From: Streptomyces daqingensis
Lineage (GTDB): Bacteria; Actinomycetota; Actinomycetes; Streptomycetales; Streptomycetaceae
Direction: 5' to 3'
NCBI RefSeq assembly: GCF_014645895.1
Contig: NZ_BMMP01000008.1
Coordinates: 197,995-261,994 of the forward strand
Length of the DNA: 64,000 nt
In this document: positions 9,261 to 16,396 of the stretch, in pieces
How positions within the stretch are numbered: the first letter of the stretch is position 1
Layout of the letters: every line of letters begins with the position of its first letter
Made by a program: the position numbers and the translations under genes
Notes under the pieces: model-generated
The model's input: the letters and a program-made list of their open reading frames with translations, nothing else
What the model was told of the DNA's origin: nothing
The model's database searches: none

Positions 9261-10649
9261 ATGTCCGATCTTCCCCGCAAGGCAGTGACGCGTACGGCAA
9301 AACTCGCGGCGCTGCCTCTGGGGTTCGCCGGCCGCTCCGCGTGGGGGCTGGGAAAACGCATCGGCGGGCTGTCAGCCGACCTTGTGGGGCACGACCTCCA
9401 GCAGCGGACCGCGGAGCAGCTGTTCAAGGTGCTCGGGGAGCTGAAGGGGGGCGCCATGAAGTTCGGGCAGGCGCTCTCCGTCTTCGAGTCCGCGCTTCCG
9501 GAGGAGATCGCGGGCCCGTACCGGGCGACGCTGACCAAGCTCCAGGAAGCCGCCCCTCCGATGCCCACCCGCACCGTGCACCAGGTGCTCGCCGAGCGGA
9601 TGGGCGAGGACTGGCGGGACCTCTTCGAGGAGTTCGAGGACAAGCCCTCGGCGGCGGCGTCCATCGGGCAGGTGCACCGCGGCGTCTGGCATGACGGGCG
9701 TGAGGTCGCGGTGAAGGTTCAGTACCCCGGCGCGGGTGAAGCGTTGATCTCGGACCTCACCCAGCTCGGCAGGTTCGCCCTGCTGCTGGGCCCCCTCATA
9801 CCGGGGATGGACATCAAGCCCCTCATCTCCGAACTGCGCGACAGGGTGAGCGAAGAGCTGGACTACGGCTTGGAGGCCCAGGCACAGAGGACGTACGCGG
9901 AGGAGTTCGCGGACGACCTGGACGTCGTGATCCCCGACGTGGTGCATCAGTGCGAGCAGGTGCTGGTCACCGAGTGGATGGACGGCGTACCGCTCGCCGA
10001 GGTGATACGCGAGGGCACCCAGGACGAGCGCGACCGGGCGGGGCAGCTTCTCGCCCGCTTCCTCTTCTCCGGCACGGCTCGTACCGGACTTCTGCACGCC
10101 GACCCGCATCCCGGCAACTTCCGCCTGATACCCGGAGACGGGTCCGGCGAGGACGGCGACACCGCGCAGTGGCGGCTGGGGGTGATGGATTTCGGCACCG
10201 TGGACAGGCTCCCCGAAGGGCTGCCTCCCATGATCGGCACGGCACTGCGCATGGTCATCGAGGGCGAAGCCGAGGCGGTCTACGAGTTGCTGCGCGCCGA
10301 GGGGTTCGTCAAGGAGTCCATCGACCTTGAACCGGCTGAAGTACTGGACTACTTGGTCCCCGTGATCGAACCGGCGCGGGCGGAGACCTTCCCCTTCGAC
10401 CGCGACTGGATGCGCGAGCAGGCCGCGCGGATCGCTGATCCGCGCTCCCCCGCACACCAGTTGGGCAAGCAGCTCAATCTGCCGCCCTCATATCTGCTTC
10501 TGCACCGCGTGACGCTGAGCACCATCGGTGTCCTGTGCCAGCTCGGGGCGTCGGTGAGGATGCGGGAGGAGATGGAGGCGTGGGTCCCGGGCTTCGCCGA
10601 CGACGAGGATGACGAGGGCGCTTCCCCCGCGGAGGACACTTCTGCCTGA
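9261..10649 (+). CDS. ABC1/AarF/UbiB family atypical kinase
   Basis: A 462-residue ABC1-family protein-kinase-like ATPase. Motifs in order: KFGQALS (the family KxGQ element), AAASIGQVH (Ala-rich loop), VAVKVQYPG (Lys of the nucleotide site), HADPHPGNF (catalytic loop) and GVMDFG (metal-binding). These define UbiB/Coq8-type kinases linked to isoprenoid-quinone metabolism in other organisms; in actinobacteria the substrate is unknown. The acidic C-terminus (DDEDDEG) is disordered. ATG at 9261 has GGAGG five bases upstream. It begins 54 bases after the ThiF-like gene. M. tuberculosis keeps an ABC1 gene (Rv3197) beside whiB7. Confidence 0.92.
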   Translation: MSDLPRKAVTRTAKLAALPLGFAGRSAWGLGKRIGGLSADLVGHDLQQRTAEQLFKVLGELKGGAMKFGQALSVFESALPEEIAGPYRATLTKLQEAAPPMPTRTVHQVLAERMGEDWRDLFEEFEDKPSAAASIGQVHRGVWHDGREVAVKVQYPGAGEALISDLTQLGRFALLLGPLIPGMDIKPLISELRDRVSEELDYGLEAQAQRTYAEEFADDLDVVIPDVVHQCEQVLVTEWMDGVPLAEVIREGTQDERDRAGQLLARFLFSGTARTGLLHADPHPGNFRLIPGDGSGEDGDTAQWRLGVMDFGTVDRLPEGLPPMIGTALRMVIEGEAEAVYELLRAEGFVKESIDLEPAEVLDYLVPVIEPARAETFPFDRDWMREQAARIADPRSPAHQLGKQLNLPPSYLLLHRVTLSTIGVLCQLGASVRMREEMEAWVPGFADDEDDEGASPAEDTSA

Positions 10650-10668
10650 GCTTCGACGCCTCGCGACA

Positions 10669-10689
10669 GGCCGGCAGACGGCGCCGGCC
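10669..10689. terminator. Possible bidirectional terminator after ABC1 gene
   Basis: Seven-base perfect inverted repeat (GGCCGGC) with a 7-base loop, 20 bases past the ABC1 stop and before a convergent small gene. Confidence 0.5.
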
Positions 10690-10796
10690 GATGGCCTTTG
10701 CCTCATGCCGAGTCGTCACTGATCGCCGGGACACCGCGCCGGAGCCGTCGGCCGGACGGCAGCTGCAGGAGAGGCGCCTTGGCGGGAGCGGGCTGC

Positions 10797-10985
10797 TCAC
10801 CACCAGGACGAGTCGAGGCGCTGCTCGATGGCTCTGATGCTCTCCCGGGCGCACGTGTCGCAGAAGTAGCGTGTCTCACCGTTCTCGCGGGAGCTCACCC
10901 AGGTCAGCGGAATCGCGTGGGCGACCTTCCCGCATGCGGCGCACGCTGTCCCGCCCGCCGTCGACTCGCTGTTCGTCTCGTCCAT
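10797..10985 (-). CDS. Small zinc-ribbon protein (62 aa)
   Basis: A 62-residue protein with two CxxC pairs, CAAC near residue 15 and CDTC near residue 42, spaced as in a zinc ribbon; it ends in LDSSWW. No membrane segment. It is the gene after the wblC group on the same strand, separated from it by a strong hairpin. Conserved small actinobacterial hypothetical by appearance; possible nucleic-acid-binding or transcription-associated adaptor (inference only). Confidence 0.72.
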   Translation of the reverse strand: MDETNSESTAGGTACAACGKVAHAIPLTWVSSRENGETRYFCDTCARESIRAIEQRLDSSWW

Positions 10986-11013
10986 TCATCGAAAGATAAC
11001 GCCGGGCAGACCC

Positions 11014-11042
11014 GAGAGCCGGGGCATGGCGCCCCGGCTCTC
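11014..11042 (-). terminator. Terminator of the wblC transcription unit
   Basis: Perfect 12-base inverted repeat with a 5-base loop, immediately downstream of the small gene that follows wblC. No U-tract. Confidence 0.7.
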
Positions 11043-11050
11043 CGGTGACT

Positions 11051-11221
11051 TCACTGCATGACCGCCATGGCGATCGCCCGGCGGGCTCGCAGGGAGGCAC
11101 GCTCCGCACGGCGCTGAAGGCGACGGGCGGATGTGACGCGCAGGGCCCTGCGTTGCGACTCGGCCTCGTGCAGGCGGTCGTCCATATGGGCTCGAGCCAG
11201 GGATTCTGGCATGAGTTGCAT
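11051..11221 (-). CDS. Small basic protein downstream of wblC (56 aa)
   Basis: Small Arg/Ala-rich helical protein: MQLMPESLARAHMDDR, then a run with many RR and RA pairs (TSARRLQRRAERASLRARR) ending AMAVMQ. ATG at 11221 has AGGA nine bases upstream. The frame stays open up to an ATG at 11374 that overlaps the wblC stop as ATGA, which would give 107 residues; the added part looks unstructured, so I prefer the short form. Its position directly after wblC suggests co-transcription and perhaps a nucleic-acid or ribosome-associated role, but no family is recognised. Confidence 0.6.
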   Translation of the reverse strand: MQLMPESLARAHMDDRLHEAESQRRALRVTSARRLQRRAERASLRARRAIAMAVMQ

Positions 11222-11370
11222 TTCTCGGTTCCTGTTCTGACGCGAGGAGTTCGCGTCGATTCCAGTTCTGTCGGGTGTCTCGGAGGCAGCTGTCATCGTC
11301 GGGACCTGCTTCGGAAGGTGACGCAGCTGCGGATCGTGCGTCATCGGGCGGTCGATCGTGCCGGCGGTCG

Positions 11371-11736
11371 TCATGCCGTGACCGGGTTCTTACGCGGGCG
11401 TCCGCGCGGACGCTTCCTGGGAACCACCACGCCCTGGATGAACAGCTCGCCGCCCCATACCCCCCAGGGCTCGCGGCGGTCCTTGGCGCCGGCGAGGCAG
11501 GCCTCACGCAGCGGGCAGGTCTGGCAGAGCGTCTTCGCGTACTCCACGTCGGCCGGGGCCTCGGCGAAGAAGACCTCGGGGTCGTAGGAACGGCAGGGCA
11601 CGGTGACGTCGAGACGCTCGATGGCGTCGTCGAGTTCGGTGAGCGTGATGAGCGGGGCGGGCACAGGGTCCTCCGTGGGGCAGTCAGGCGGCATCAGGTC
11701 GGTCGTGGGTGACGGGGTGTGCGTGTTGGGGTGCAC
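11371..11736 (-). CDS. wblC: WhiB-family transcriptional regulator WblC/WhiB7
   Basis: WblC (WhiB7 in mycobacteria) is an Fe-S protein that partners the primary sigma factor to activate intrinsic antibiotic-resistance genes when translation is inhibited. Seen in 121 residues: four cluster-ligating cysteines C48, C71, C74 and C80; the WhiB turn GVWGGE at 92-97; and a C-terminal AT-hook RGRPRKN at 111-117, diagnostic of the WhiB7 class. A 5' leader of about 500 bases with an upstream ORF and an intrinsic terminator precedes it, as known for whiB7/wblC attenuation. Neighbours (ABC1, uvrD2, mycoredoxin) match the mycobacterial whiB7 locus. Confidence 0.96.
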   Translation of the reverse strand: MHPNTHTPSPTTDLMPPDCPTEDPVPAPLITLTELDDAIERLDVTVPCRSYDPEVFFAEAPADVEYAKTLCQTCPLREACLAGAKDRREPWGVWGGELFIQGVVVPRKRPRGRPRKNPVTA

Positions 11737-11799
11737 TGCCGGTTTTCCTCGTCTGTCGATGTCTGTTGTCTTGTCGGCCCGGCTGGTGGCCGGGCGGGG

Positions 11800-11842
11800 G
11801 CAAACAGAAGGGCCGCGGATCCCGGTGTGGGTTCCGCGGCCC
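11800..11842 (-). terminator. Attenuator (intrinsic terminator) in the wblC leader
   Basis: On the minus strand a 14-base stem (11829-11842 with 11810-11823, one mismatch) with a 5-base loop is followed by the U-rich run TTCTGTTTG. It sits between the upstream ORF stop (11869) and wblC (11736), so it would end leader transcripts unless an antiterminator forms. This fits the known transcription attenuation of whiB7/wblC under ribosome-targeting drugs. Confidence 0.85.
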
Positions 11843-11855
11843 TGGAAGGTGCCGA

Positions 11856-11873
11856 CCTGATCTGCCGATCAGG
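11856..11873 (-). promoter_or_regulatory. Stem-loop spanning the upstream-ORF stop codon
   Basis: Perfect 7-base inverted repeat (CCTGATC / GATCAGG) with a 4-base loop; the upstream-ORF stop codon lies inside the left arm. A ribosome ending translation there would mask it, so it may be the switch element controlling the terminator 14 bases downstream (inference). Confidence 0.5.
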
Positions 11874-12135
11874 CTGGATCTCTCCAGGGTTCGAGCCCAC
11901 GGAAGGCCCACGTCGGGTTGTGCTTCGGCTCTTCGTTGCGGATGCCTGCGTCAGGGGCCGCGAACATGCGGACATAGGCCACTGCCTGTGCCGCTGCTGC
12001 AGATCCCTTGGTCTGTCGTACGCCGCTGCTGGGAACGACGCGGGACACACCGATGCCGTTGAGCCGGGAATCGAGCAGGCAAGAGGCGACGACCGAGCGG
12101 TCGGTCATCTGGGTGTCGGTGATGAAGCTGATCAC
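11869..12135 (-). CDS. Upstream ORF (leader polypeptide, 88 codons) of wblC
   Basis: GTG start at 12135 with a strong Shine-Dalgarno (AGGAGG about eight bases upstream), encoding 88 residues from MISFITDTQMTD to GLEPWRDPA. It ends 27 bases before the wblC attenuator hairpin and begins about 120 bases after a plausible promoter. Codon use is mixed rather than strongly GC3-biased, consistent with a sensor of ribosome progress rather than a structural protein. The known mechanism in whiB7 leaders is that stalling in the uORF favours antitermination. Whether the product has its own role is unknown. Confidence 0.6.
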   Translation of the reverse strand: MISFITDTQMTDRSVVASCLLDSRLNGIGVSRVVPSSGVRQTKGSAAAAQAVAYVRMFAAPDAGIRNEEPKHNPTWAFRGLEPWRDPA

Positions 12136-12256
12136 TGGGCTCGCCTCCTCTCGGCGACTCGGGGGATCAACCGAAGCTGATCCGCATACGTACAGGAGTC
12201 AGTACAGCATGGATGGGGTGGGGCGAAAAGCCCCCGCCCTGTCCACGTCCGGAAGG

Positions 12257-12292
12257 CTATGGTGCTCCGGACAGCGCGCGCAAACTATTTTT
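12257..12292 (-). promoter_or_regulatory. Putative WhiB7-type autoregulated promoter of wblC
   Basis: Minus strand: AT-rich AAAAATA directly upstream of a -35-like TTTGCG (12279-12284), 16-17 bases to a -10-like CATAGC (12257-12262). AT-rich DNA abutting the -35 is the feature the WhiB7 AT-hook recognises at its own promoter. Would place the start about 510 bases upstream of wblC. Weak -10; not proven. Confidence 0.4.
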
Positions 12293-12547
12293 CCGCCCCT
12301 TCTGGAAAAGGTTCCGAAGCGGGTGCCGGGCCGGACCCGCAGCAGGTGCTGGCTCGGCCGGCTACGAAGTACCCGGCGGTCGTGCGAGGGAGCCCCGCAC
12401 CCGTCACTACGCGCCGGTCACCAGGCAGCCCCCCACGAACGCCAGGCGCCAGGCGTCGGGCGTCGGGCGTCGGGCGTCGGGCGTCAACCAGCAGACGCCA
12501 GCCACCGGCCGCGGCACACCTGGCGTCGGCATGGCGGCCCGGGACGC
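12293..12547. other. Intergenic region between wblC promoter and uvrD2 stop
   Basis: No convincing gene in either strand. Contains a 7-base tandem array (next entry) and otherwise unremarkable GC-rich sequence. Confidence 0.6.
12452..12486. repeat. 7-bp tandem repeat (GGCGTCG), about five copies
   Basis: Four perfect GGCGTCG units and a fifth ending GGCGTCA, 62 bases downstream of the uvrD2 stop. Simple-sequence slippage is the likely origin. Confidence 0.9.
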
Positions 12548-14773
12548 TTACTGCGAAGGCTCTTCGGCGTCTTCAGCGCCCAACTCCTCGCCCGCGCACA
12601 GCGCGAGGACGTCGGCGCCGAACCGCTCGAGCTTGCGCGCCCCCACGCCTGAGATGCACGCCAGCTCCGCCTCCCCGTCCGGCACCGTCTCAGCGATCGC
12701 CAGCAGCGTCTTGTCGGTGAAGACGCAGTACGCGGGCTGCCCCAGTTGCTTCGCCTGCTCGGAGCGCCACTCACGCAGGCGTTCGTAGAGCTGCTCGTCC
12801 ATGTCGGACGGGCAGTCCTCACAGCGCATCAGCTTCATCTCGCCTGGGTCGGTCAGGGAACGCCCGCAGACCCGGCACTGCACGGGCCCGCGCCGCTTGC
12901 GCGCCCGGCTGCCGCCACTCCGCCCGCGCTCGATGCCGCCGGGGCCGCCGGAACCGCGGGTGCCCGTCGCCGACGTTCCGGGCCGCAGCCCGTTGAGGAA
13001 CCGGCTGGGGCGCCTGCCGCCGCGGCCCCCCGGCGAGCGCGACAGCGCCCAGGAGAGCGTCAGATGGAGGCGCGCCCTGGTGACGCCGACGTAGAGCAGA
13101 CGCCGCTCCTCCTCGACCTGGGCGTCCGTCTTGGCGTGGGTGATCGGCATCATCCCCTCGGTGAGCCCGGTCAGGAACACCGCATCCCATTCGAGGCCCT
13201 TGGCCGAGTGCAGAGACGCGAGGGTGACGCCCTCGACCGTGGGGGCGTGCTGTGCGTTGGCCCGCTCGTCCAGCTCCGCCACGAAGTCGCCCAGCGTCGG
13301 GGCTTCCTTGCCCGCCGCGGAGCGGGACGCGGCGAGGGACTCCGCGAGCCGGACGAGCGCCGCCAGGGACTCCCAGCGGTCGCGCACGGCCCCGGAGCCC
13401 GCCGGAGGCTCCGGCGTCCAGCCGCTGCCGCTCAGGACGGCACGCACCTGGGAGGGGAGGTCGGCCGCGCCGTCGAGCAGGCTGTCGTTCTCCCCGAAGC
13501 GGGCGGCGCTGCGCAGCGCCACTCCCGCCTCCCGGACCTCCGGGCGCTCGAAGAACCGTTCGGCGCCCCGGAGTTGATACGGCACGTCGGCGTCGACCAG
13601 TGCCTGCTCGTAGATCTCCGACTGGGCGTTGATGCGGTAGAGCACGGCGATCTCGCTGGCGGGCACGCCCGAGTCGATCAGCTCGCGGATGCGCCTGGCG
13701 GTTCCCTCGGCCTCGGACGGCTCGTCCGCGTACTCCACGTACGCCGGTTCGGGGCCGGCTTCCCGCTGCGAGACCAGCTCCAGGCGGTGCTCCGCCGCAC
13801 GGCCCGTCGCCTGTGAGAGCAGGCCGTTCGCCAGGTGGACGACCTGCGGCGTGGAGCGGTAGTCGCGCACGAGCTTGACGACCGTGGAGTCCGGGTGCCG
13901 GGTGCGGAAGTCGAGAAGGTGGTCCGGAGTGGCGCCGGTGAAGGAGTAGATCGTCTGGCTGGCGTCCCCCACGACGCACAGGTTTTGCCGGTCGCCCACC
14001 CACAGCTCCAGCAGGCGCTGCTGCAGAGGGCTGACGTCCTGGTACTCGTCGACCACGAAGTGCTGGTACTGCCCGCGGACGGTGTCGGCGATGTCGGGGC
14101 GGTCCTGCAGGACCCCGACCGTCAGCAGCAGGACGTCCTCGAAATCGATGACCGAGCGGTCGCGCTTGAGCTGCTCGTACATGCCGAAGACGCGGGCCGT
14201 CTCCGCCGGGTCCCGCGGGGGCACCCGGGTCGTCTTGGCGACCACCGCCGGGTAGTCCTCCGGCACCGTCTGCGTCACCTTCGACCACTCGATCTCGCCG
14301 ATGAGGTCCCGCAGTTCGTTCCGGTCGAGGCGCAGACGGCAGCGCGCGGCCGCTTCGGCGACGAGCTGGACCTTGCGTTCCAGCAGGCGGGGGAGCTCGC
14401 CCCCCACGGCTCGGGGCCAGAAGAACTGGAGCTGGCGCAGGGCGGCCGAGTGGAACGTACGCGCCTGGACGCCGCTCGCCCCGAGCTGCCGCAGCCTCCC
14501 GCGCATCTCCCCCGCCGCCCGGCTGGTGAAGGTGACCGCGAGGACGCTGGCCGGGGGAAGGATGCCCGCGCGCACGCCGTAGGCGATGCGGTGGGTGATG
14601 GCGCGGGTCTTGCCCGTGCCCGCGCCCGCGAGCACGCACACCGGGCCGTGGAGGGCCGTGGCCACTTCCCGCTGCTCCGGATCGAGCCCCTCCAGCACGG
14701 CGTCGGCGTCACGAGGCGGATCCGCGTAGGCGTCGGGCTGGGAGAACAGGGTGGGGTCCGTTGCTGCTGTCAC
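12548..14773 (-). CDS. uvrD2: ATP-dependent DNA helicase UvrD2
   Basis: A 741-residue superfamily 1A helicase of the mycobacterial UvrD2 type. Seen: Walker A AGAGTGKT (residues 49-56), VLAVTFTSRAAGEM (motif Ia), FVVDEYQDVSPLQQ (motif II), CVVGDASQTIYSFTGA (motif III), then after the helicase core a tetracysteine element (CRVC and CEDC, about residues 625-650) and a C-terminal HRDC domain (ISGVGARKLERFG). The tetracysteine plus HRDC layout distinguishes UvrD2 from UvrD1/PcrA and RecB. GTG start, weak Shine-Dalgarno; stop TAA. Divergent from mycoredoxin; in M. tuberculosis uvrD2 likewise lies between whiB7 and mrx1. Role: 3'-5' unwinding in DNA repair. Confidence 0.94.
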   Translation of the reverse strand: MTAATDPTLFSQPDAYADPPRDADAVLEGLDPEQREVATALHGPVCVLAGAGTGKTRAITHRIAYGVRAGILPPASVLAVTFTSRAAGEMRGRLRQLGASGVQARTFHSAALRQLQFFWPRAVGGELPRLLERKVQLVAEAAARCRLRLDRNELRDLIGEIEWSKVTQTVPEDYPAVVAKTTRVPPRDPAETARVFGMYEQLKRDRSVIDFEDVLLLTVGVLQDRPDIADTVRGQYQHFVVDEYQDVSPLQQRLLELWVGDRQNLCVVGDASQTIYSFTGATPDHLLDFRTRHPDSTVVKLVRDYRSTPQVVHLANGLLSQATGRAAEHRLELVSQREAGPEPAYVEYADEPSEAEGTARRIRELIDSGVPASEIAVLYRINAQSEIYEQALVDADVPYQLRGAERFFERPEVREAGVALRSAARFGENDSLLDGAADLPSQVRAVLSGSGWTPEPPAGSGAVRDRWESLAALVRLAESLAASRSAAGKEAPTLGDFVAELDERANAQHAPTVEGVTLASLHSAKGLEWDAVFLTGLTEGMMPITHAKTDAQVEEERRLLYVGVTRARLHLTLSWALSRSPGGRGGRRPSRFLNGLRPGTSATGTRGSGGPGGIERGRSGGSRARKRRGPVQCRVCGRSLTDPGEMKLMRCEDCPSDMDEQLYERLREWRSEQAKQLGQPAYCVFTDKTLLAIAETVPDGEAELACISGVGARKLERFGADVLALCAGEELGAEDAEEPSQ

Positions 14774-14970
14774 CCCGCCATGCTGCCAGGTGGATCCCGG
14801 CGGTAGTCACGCTTGTCCACAGCTGAAGTCGTATCGTCCTACGGACTGTTGCGCCGGCCGCTCTGAGGAGGCGCCCCGGGCCGCCGCAGGACGGTTCGGG
14901 GACCCGGGAATGGTCCGGTTCGCTCGTACGTTCCCTCAGGCACCAACTGACACGAAGGAGCGCGAAACCC

Positions 14971-15213
14971 ATGGCGGGAAACGTGACGATGTACAGCACC
15001 ACATGGTGCGGCTACTGCCGTCGGCTGAAGGGCCAGATGGACCGCGCGGGGATCGCGTACACCGAGGTCAACATCGAGCACGACCCGGAGTCGGCCGACT
15101 TCGTGGAGAAGGCCAACGGCGGCAACCAGACGGTGCCGACCCTGCTCTTCCCCGACGGGACGACGCTGACCAACCCTTCTCTCGCACAGGTGCAGGCCGC
15201 CCTGGGCGCCTGA
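14971..15213 (+). CDS. Mycoredoxin (glutaredoxin-like)
   Basis: An 80-residue glutaredoxin-fold protein with the active site WCGYC (C13, C16), TVPTLLF (cis-Pro loop) and the acidic NIEHDPESADF segment typical of mycoredoxin-1, which reduces mycothiol mixed disulfides in actinobacteria. GAAGGAG lies upstream of the ATG. Single-gene unit divergent from uvrD2 and convergent with nudC, with a hairpin after the stop. Length and synteny with mrx1 (Rv3198A) agree. Confidence 0.93.
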   Translation: MAGNVTMYSTTWCGYCRRLKGQMDRAGIAYTEVNIEHDPESADFVEKANGGNQTVPTLLFPDGTTLTNPSLAQVQAALGA

Positions 15214-15266
15214 ACACACGGCGCACGCCGGGCGCACGCCCGCCCTCGGCGGCGCCGGAGCGCCTT

Positions 15267-15307
15267 CGCACGCACGAGCCCCGCCCCCGCGGCGGGGCCT
15301 GCGTGCG
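15267..15307. terminator. Bidirectional terminator between mycoredoxin and nudC
   Basis: Nested inverted repeat: outer 8-base arms (CGCACGCA / TGCGTGCG) and inner GCCCCG / CGGGGC, in the gap between converging genes. Confidence 0.75.
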
Positions 15308-15328
15308 TCGGGGGAAGCCCCGCCCGGG

Positions 15329-16285
15329 TCAGCGCTGCTTCTCGGGCCTCGGCAGCGGGCCGCCGTACCAGAGCTCCACCAGGCGCGCGGCGATGGAGAT
15401 GCCGGCCGGGGCCAGGACCTCTCCCGTATGGATCGCCTCCCGGATGTCATCGCGGGAGAACCACCGGGCTTCCTCGATCTCGTCGCCGTCCACCCGGATC
15501 TCCGGTGAGGTGGCGCGCGCCATGAAACCCAGCATGAGACTGGCCGGGAAGGGCCACGGCTGGCTGGCCACGTACTCCACCTCGCCGACCGCGACGCCCG
15601 CCTCCTCACCGACCTCGCGGACGACCGCCGCCTCCAGCGACTCCCCTGGCTCGACGAACCCGGCGAGCGTCGAGAAGCGGCCCTCCGGCCAGTGGACCTG
15701 CCGCCCCAGGAGGGCGCGGTCCTTCTCGTCCGTCACCAGCATGATCACGGCCGGGTCGGTACGCGGGTAGTGCTCGGCTCCGCAGGCCGCGCAGCGGCGG
15801 AGGTGCCCGGCCGCCGCGATGACCGTGCGCTCGCCGCAGCGGGAGCAGAAGCGGTGCGTGCGCTGCCAGTTCTCCAGGCCGACGGCGTGTGCCATCAGTT
15901 CGGCGTCCCGCGGCGAGAGCAGCAGGCCCGCTTCACGGAGCCCGGCGGGGCGCGCGATGTCGTCCATGCGCCCGGGGAGCGCGTCCTTCTGAAGGGCGAA
16001 GTAGCGCACGCCCTCCTCGTCGACGCCCAGGAAGTAACGGTGGGCCTCGGTGAACGGGGCGTCGAACGAGGGCATCATCACGAGTTCGGTCCGGCCGTCG
16101 CCGTCGTCCTCGATCAGCGCCTGGCCGTCGGAGACCACGAACACCCGGGTCGTCGGATGGCTCCAGGCGGCCGCCAGCCACGCCTCGTCCATCCTCTGGT
16201 TCGCGGCGCGGTCGATGCCGCCGGTGGGGGTCAGGGTGATGGGAGCGGAGTCGGCGGCGCTGATGCGGTCGGTCCAGGTGGTCAC
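15329..16285 (-). CDS. nudC: NAD(H) diphosphatase NudC
   Basis: A 318-residue NudC: splits NADH/NAD+ into nicotinamide mononucleotide and AMP and, in several bacteria, removes NAD caps from RNA. Seen: zinc ribbon with CSRC and CAAC pairs at mid-protein, a full Nudix box starting GFVEPGESLE and ending REVGEEAGV, and the NudC signature SQPWPFPAS just after it. GTG start with AGGAGGAGCAGGA upstream. It follows the M20 peptidase gene by about 110 bases on the same strand. Matches Rv3199c in the same gene order. Confidence 0.94.
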   Translation of the reverse strand: MTTWTDRISAADSAPITLTPTGGIDRAANQRMDEAWLAAAWSHPTTRVFVVSDGQALIEDDGDGRTELVMMPSFDAPFTEAHRYFLGVDEEGVRYFALQKDALPGRMDDIARPAGLREAGLLLSPRDAELMAHAVGLENWQRTHRFCSRCGERTVIAAAGHLRRCAACGAEHYPRTDPAVIMLVTDEKDRALLGRQVHWPEGRFSTLAGFVEPGESLEAAVVREVGEEAGVAVGEVEYVASQPWPFPASLMLGFMARATSPEIRVDGDEIEEARWFSRDDIREAIHTGEVLAPAGISIAARLVELWYGGPLPRPEKQR

Positions 16286-16396
16286 GTGGGCTTCCTGCTC
16301 CTCCTGCGATCGGTGGTCTTGCTCGGGGCTCCGCCGGGCCTCGCACGGGCGGCGGCGGAGCGGGCGTGGGACGGCGTCACCGGACGCCGCCCGGCG

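Noticed and set aside
12452..12486. Tandem repeats as a possible CRISPR or iteron array
   Set aside because: Units are only 7 bases with no spacers and no cas or rep genes; simple-sequence slippage explains them.
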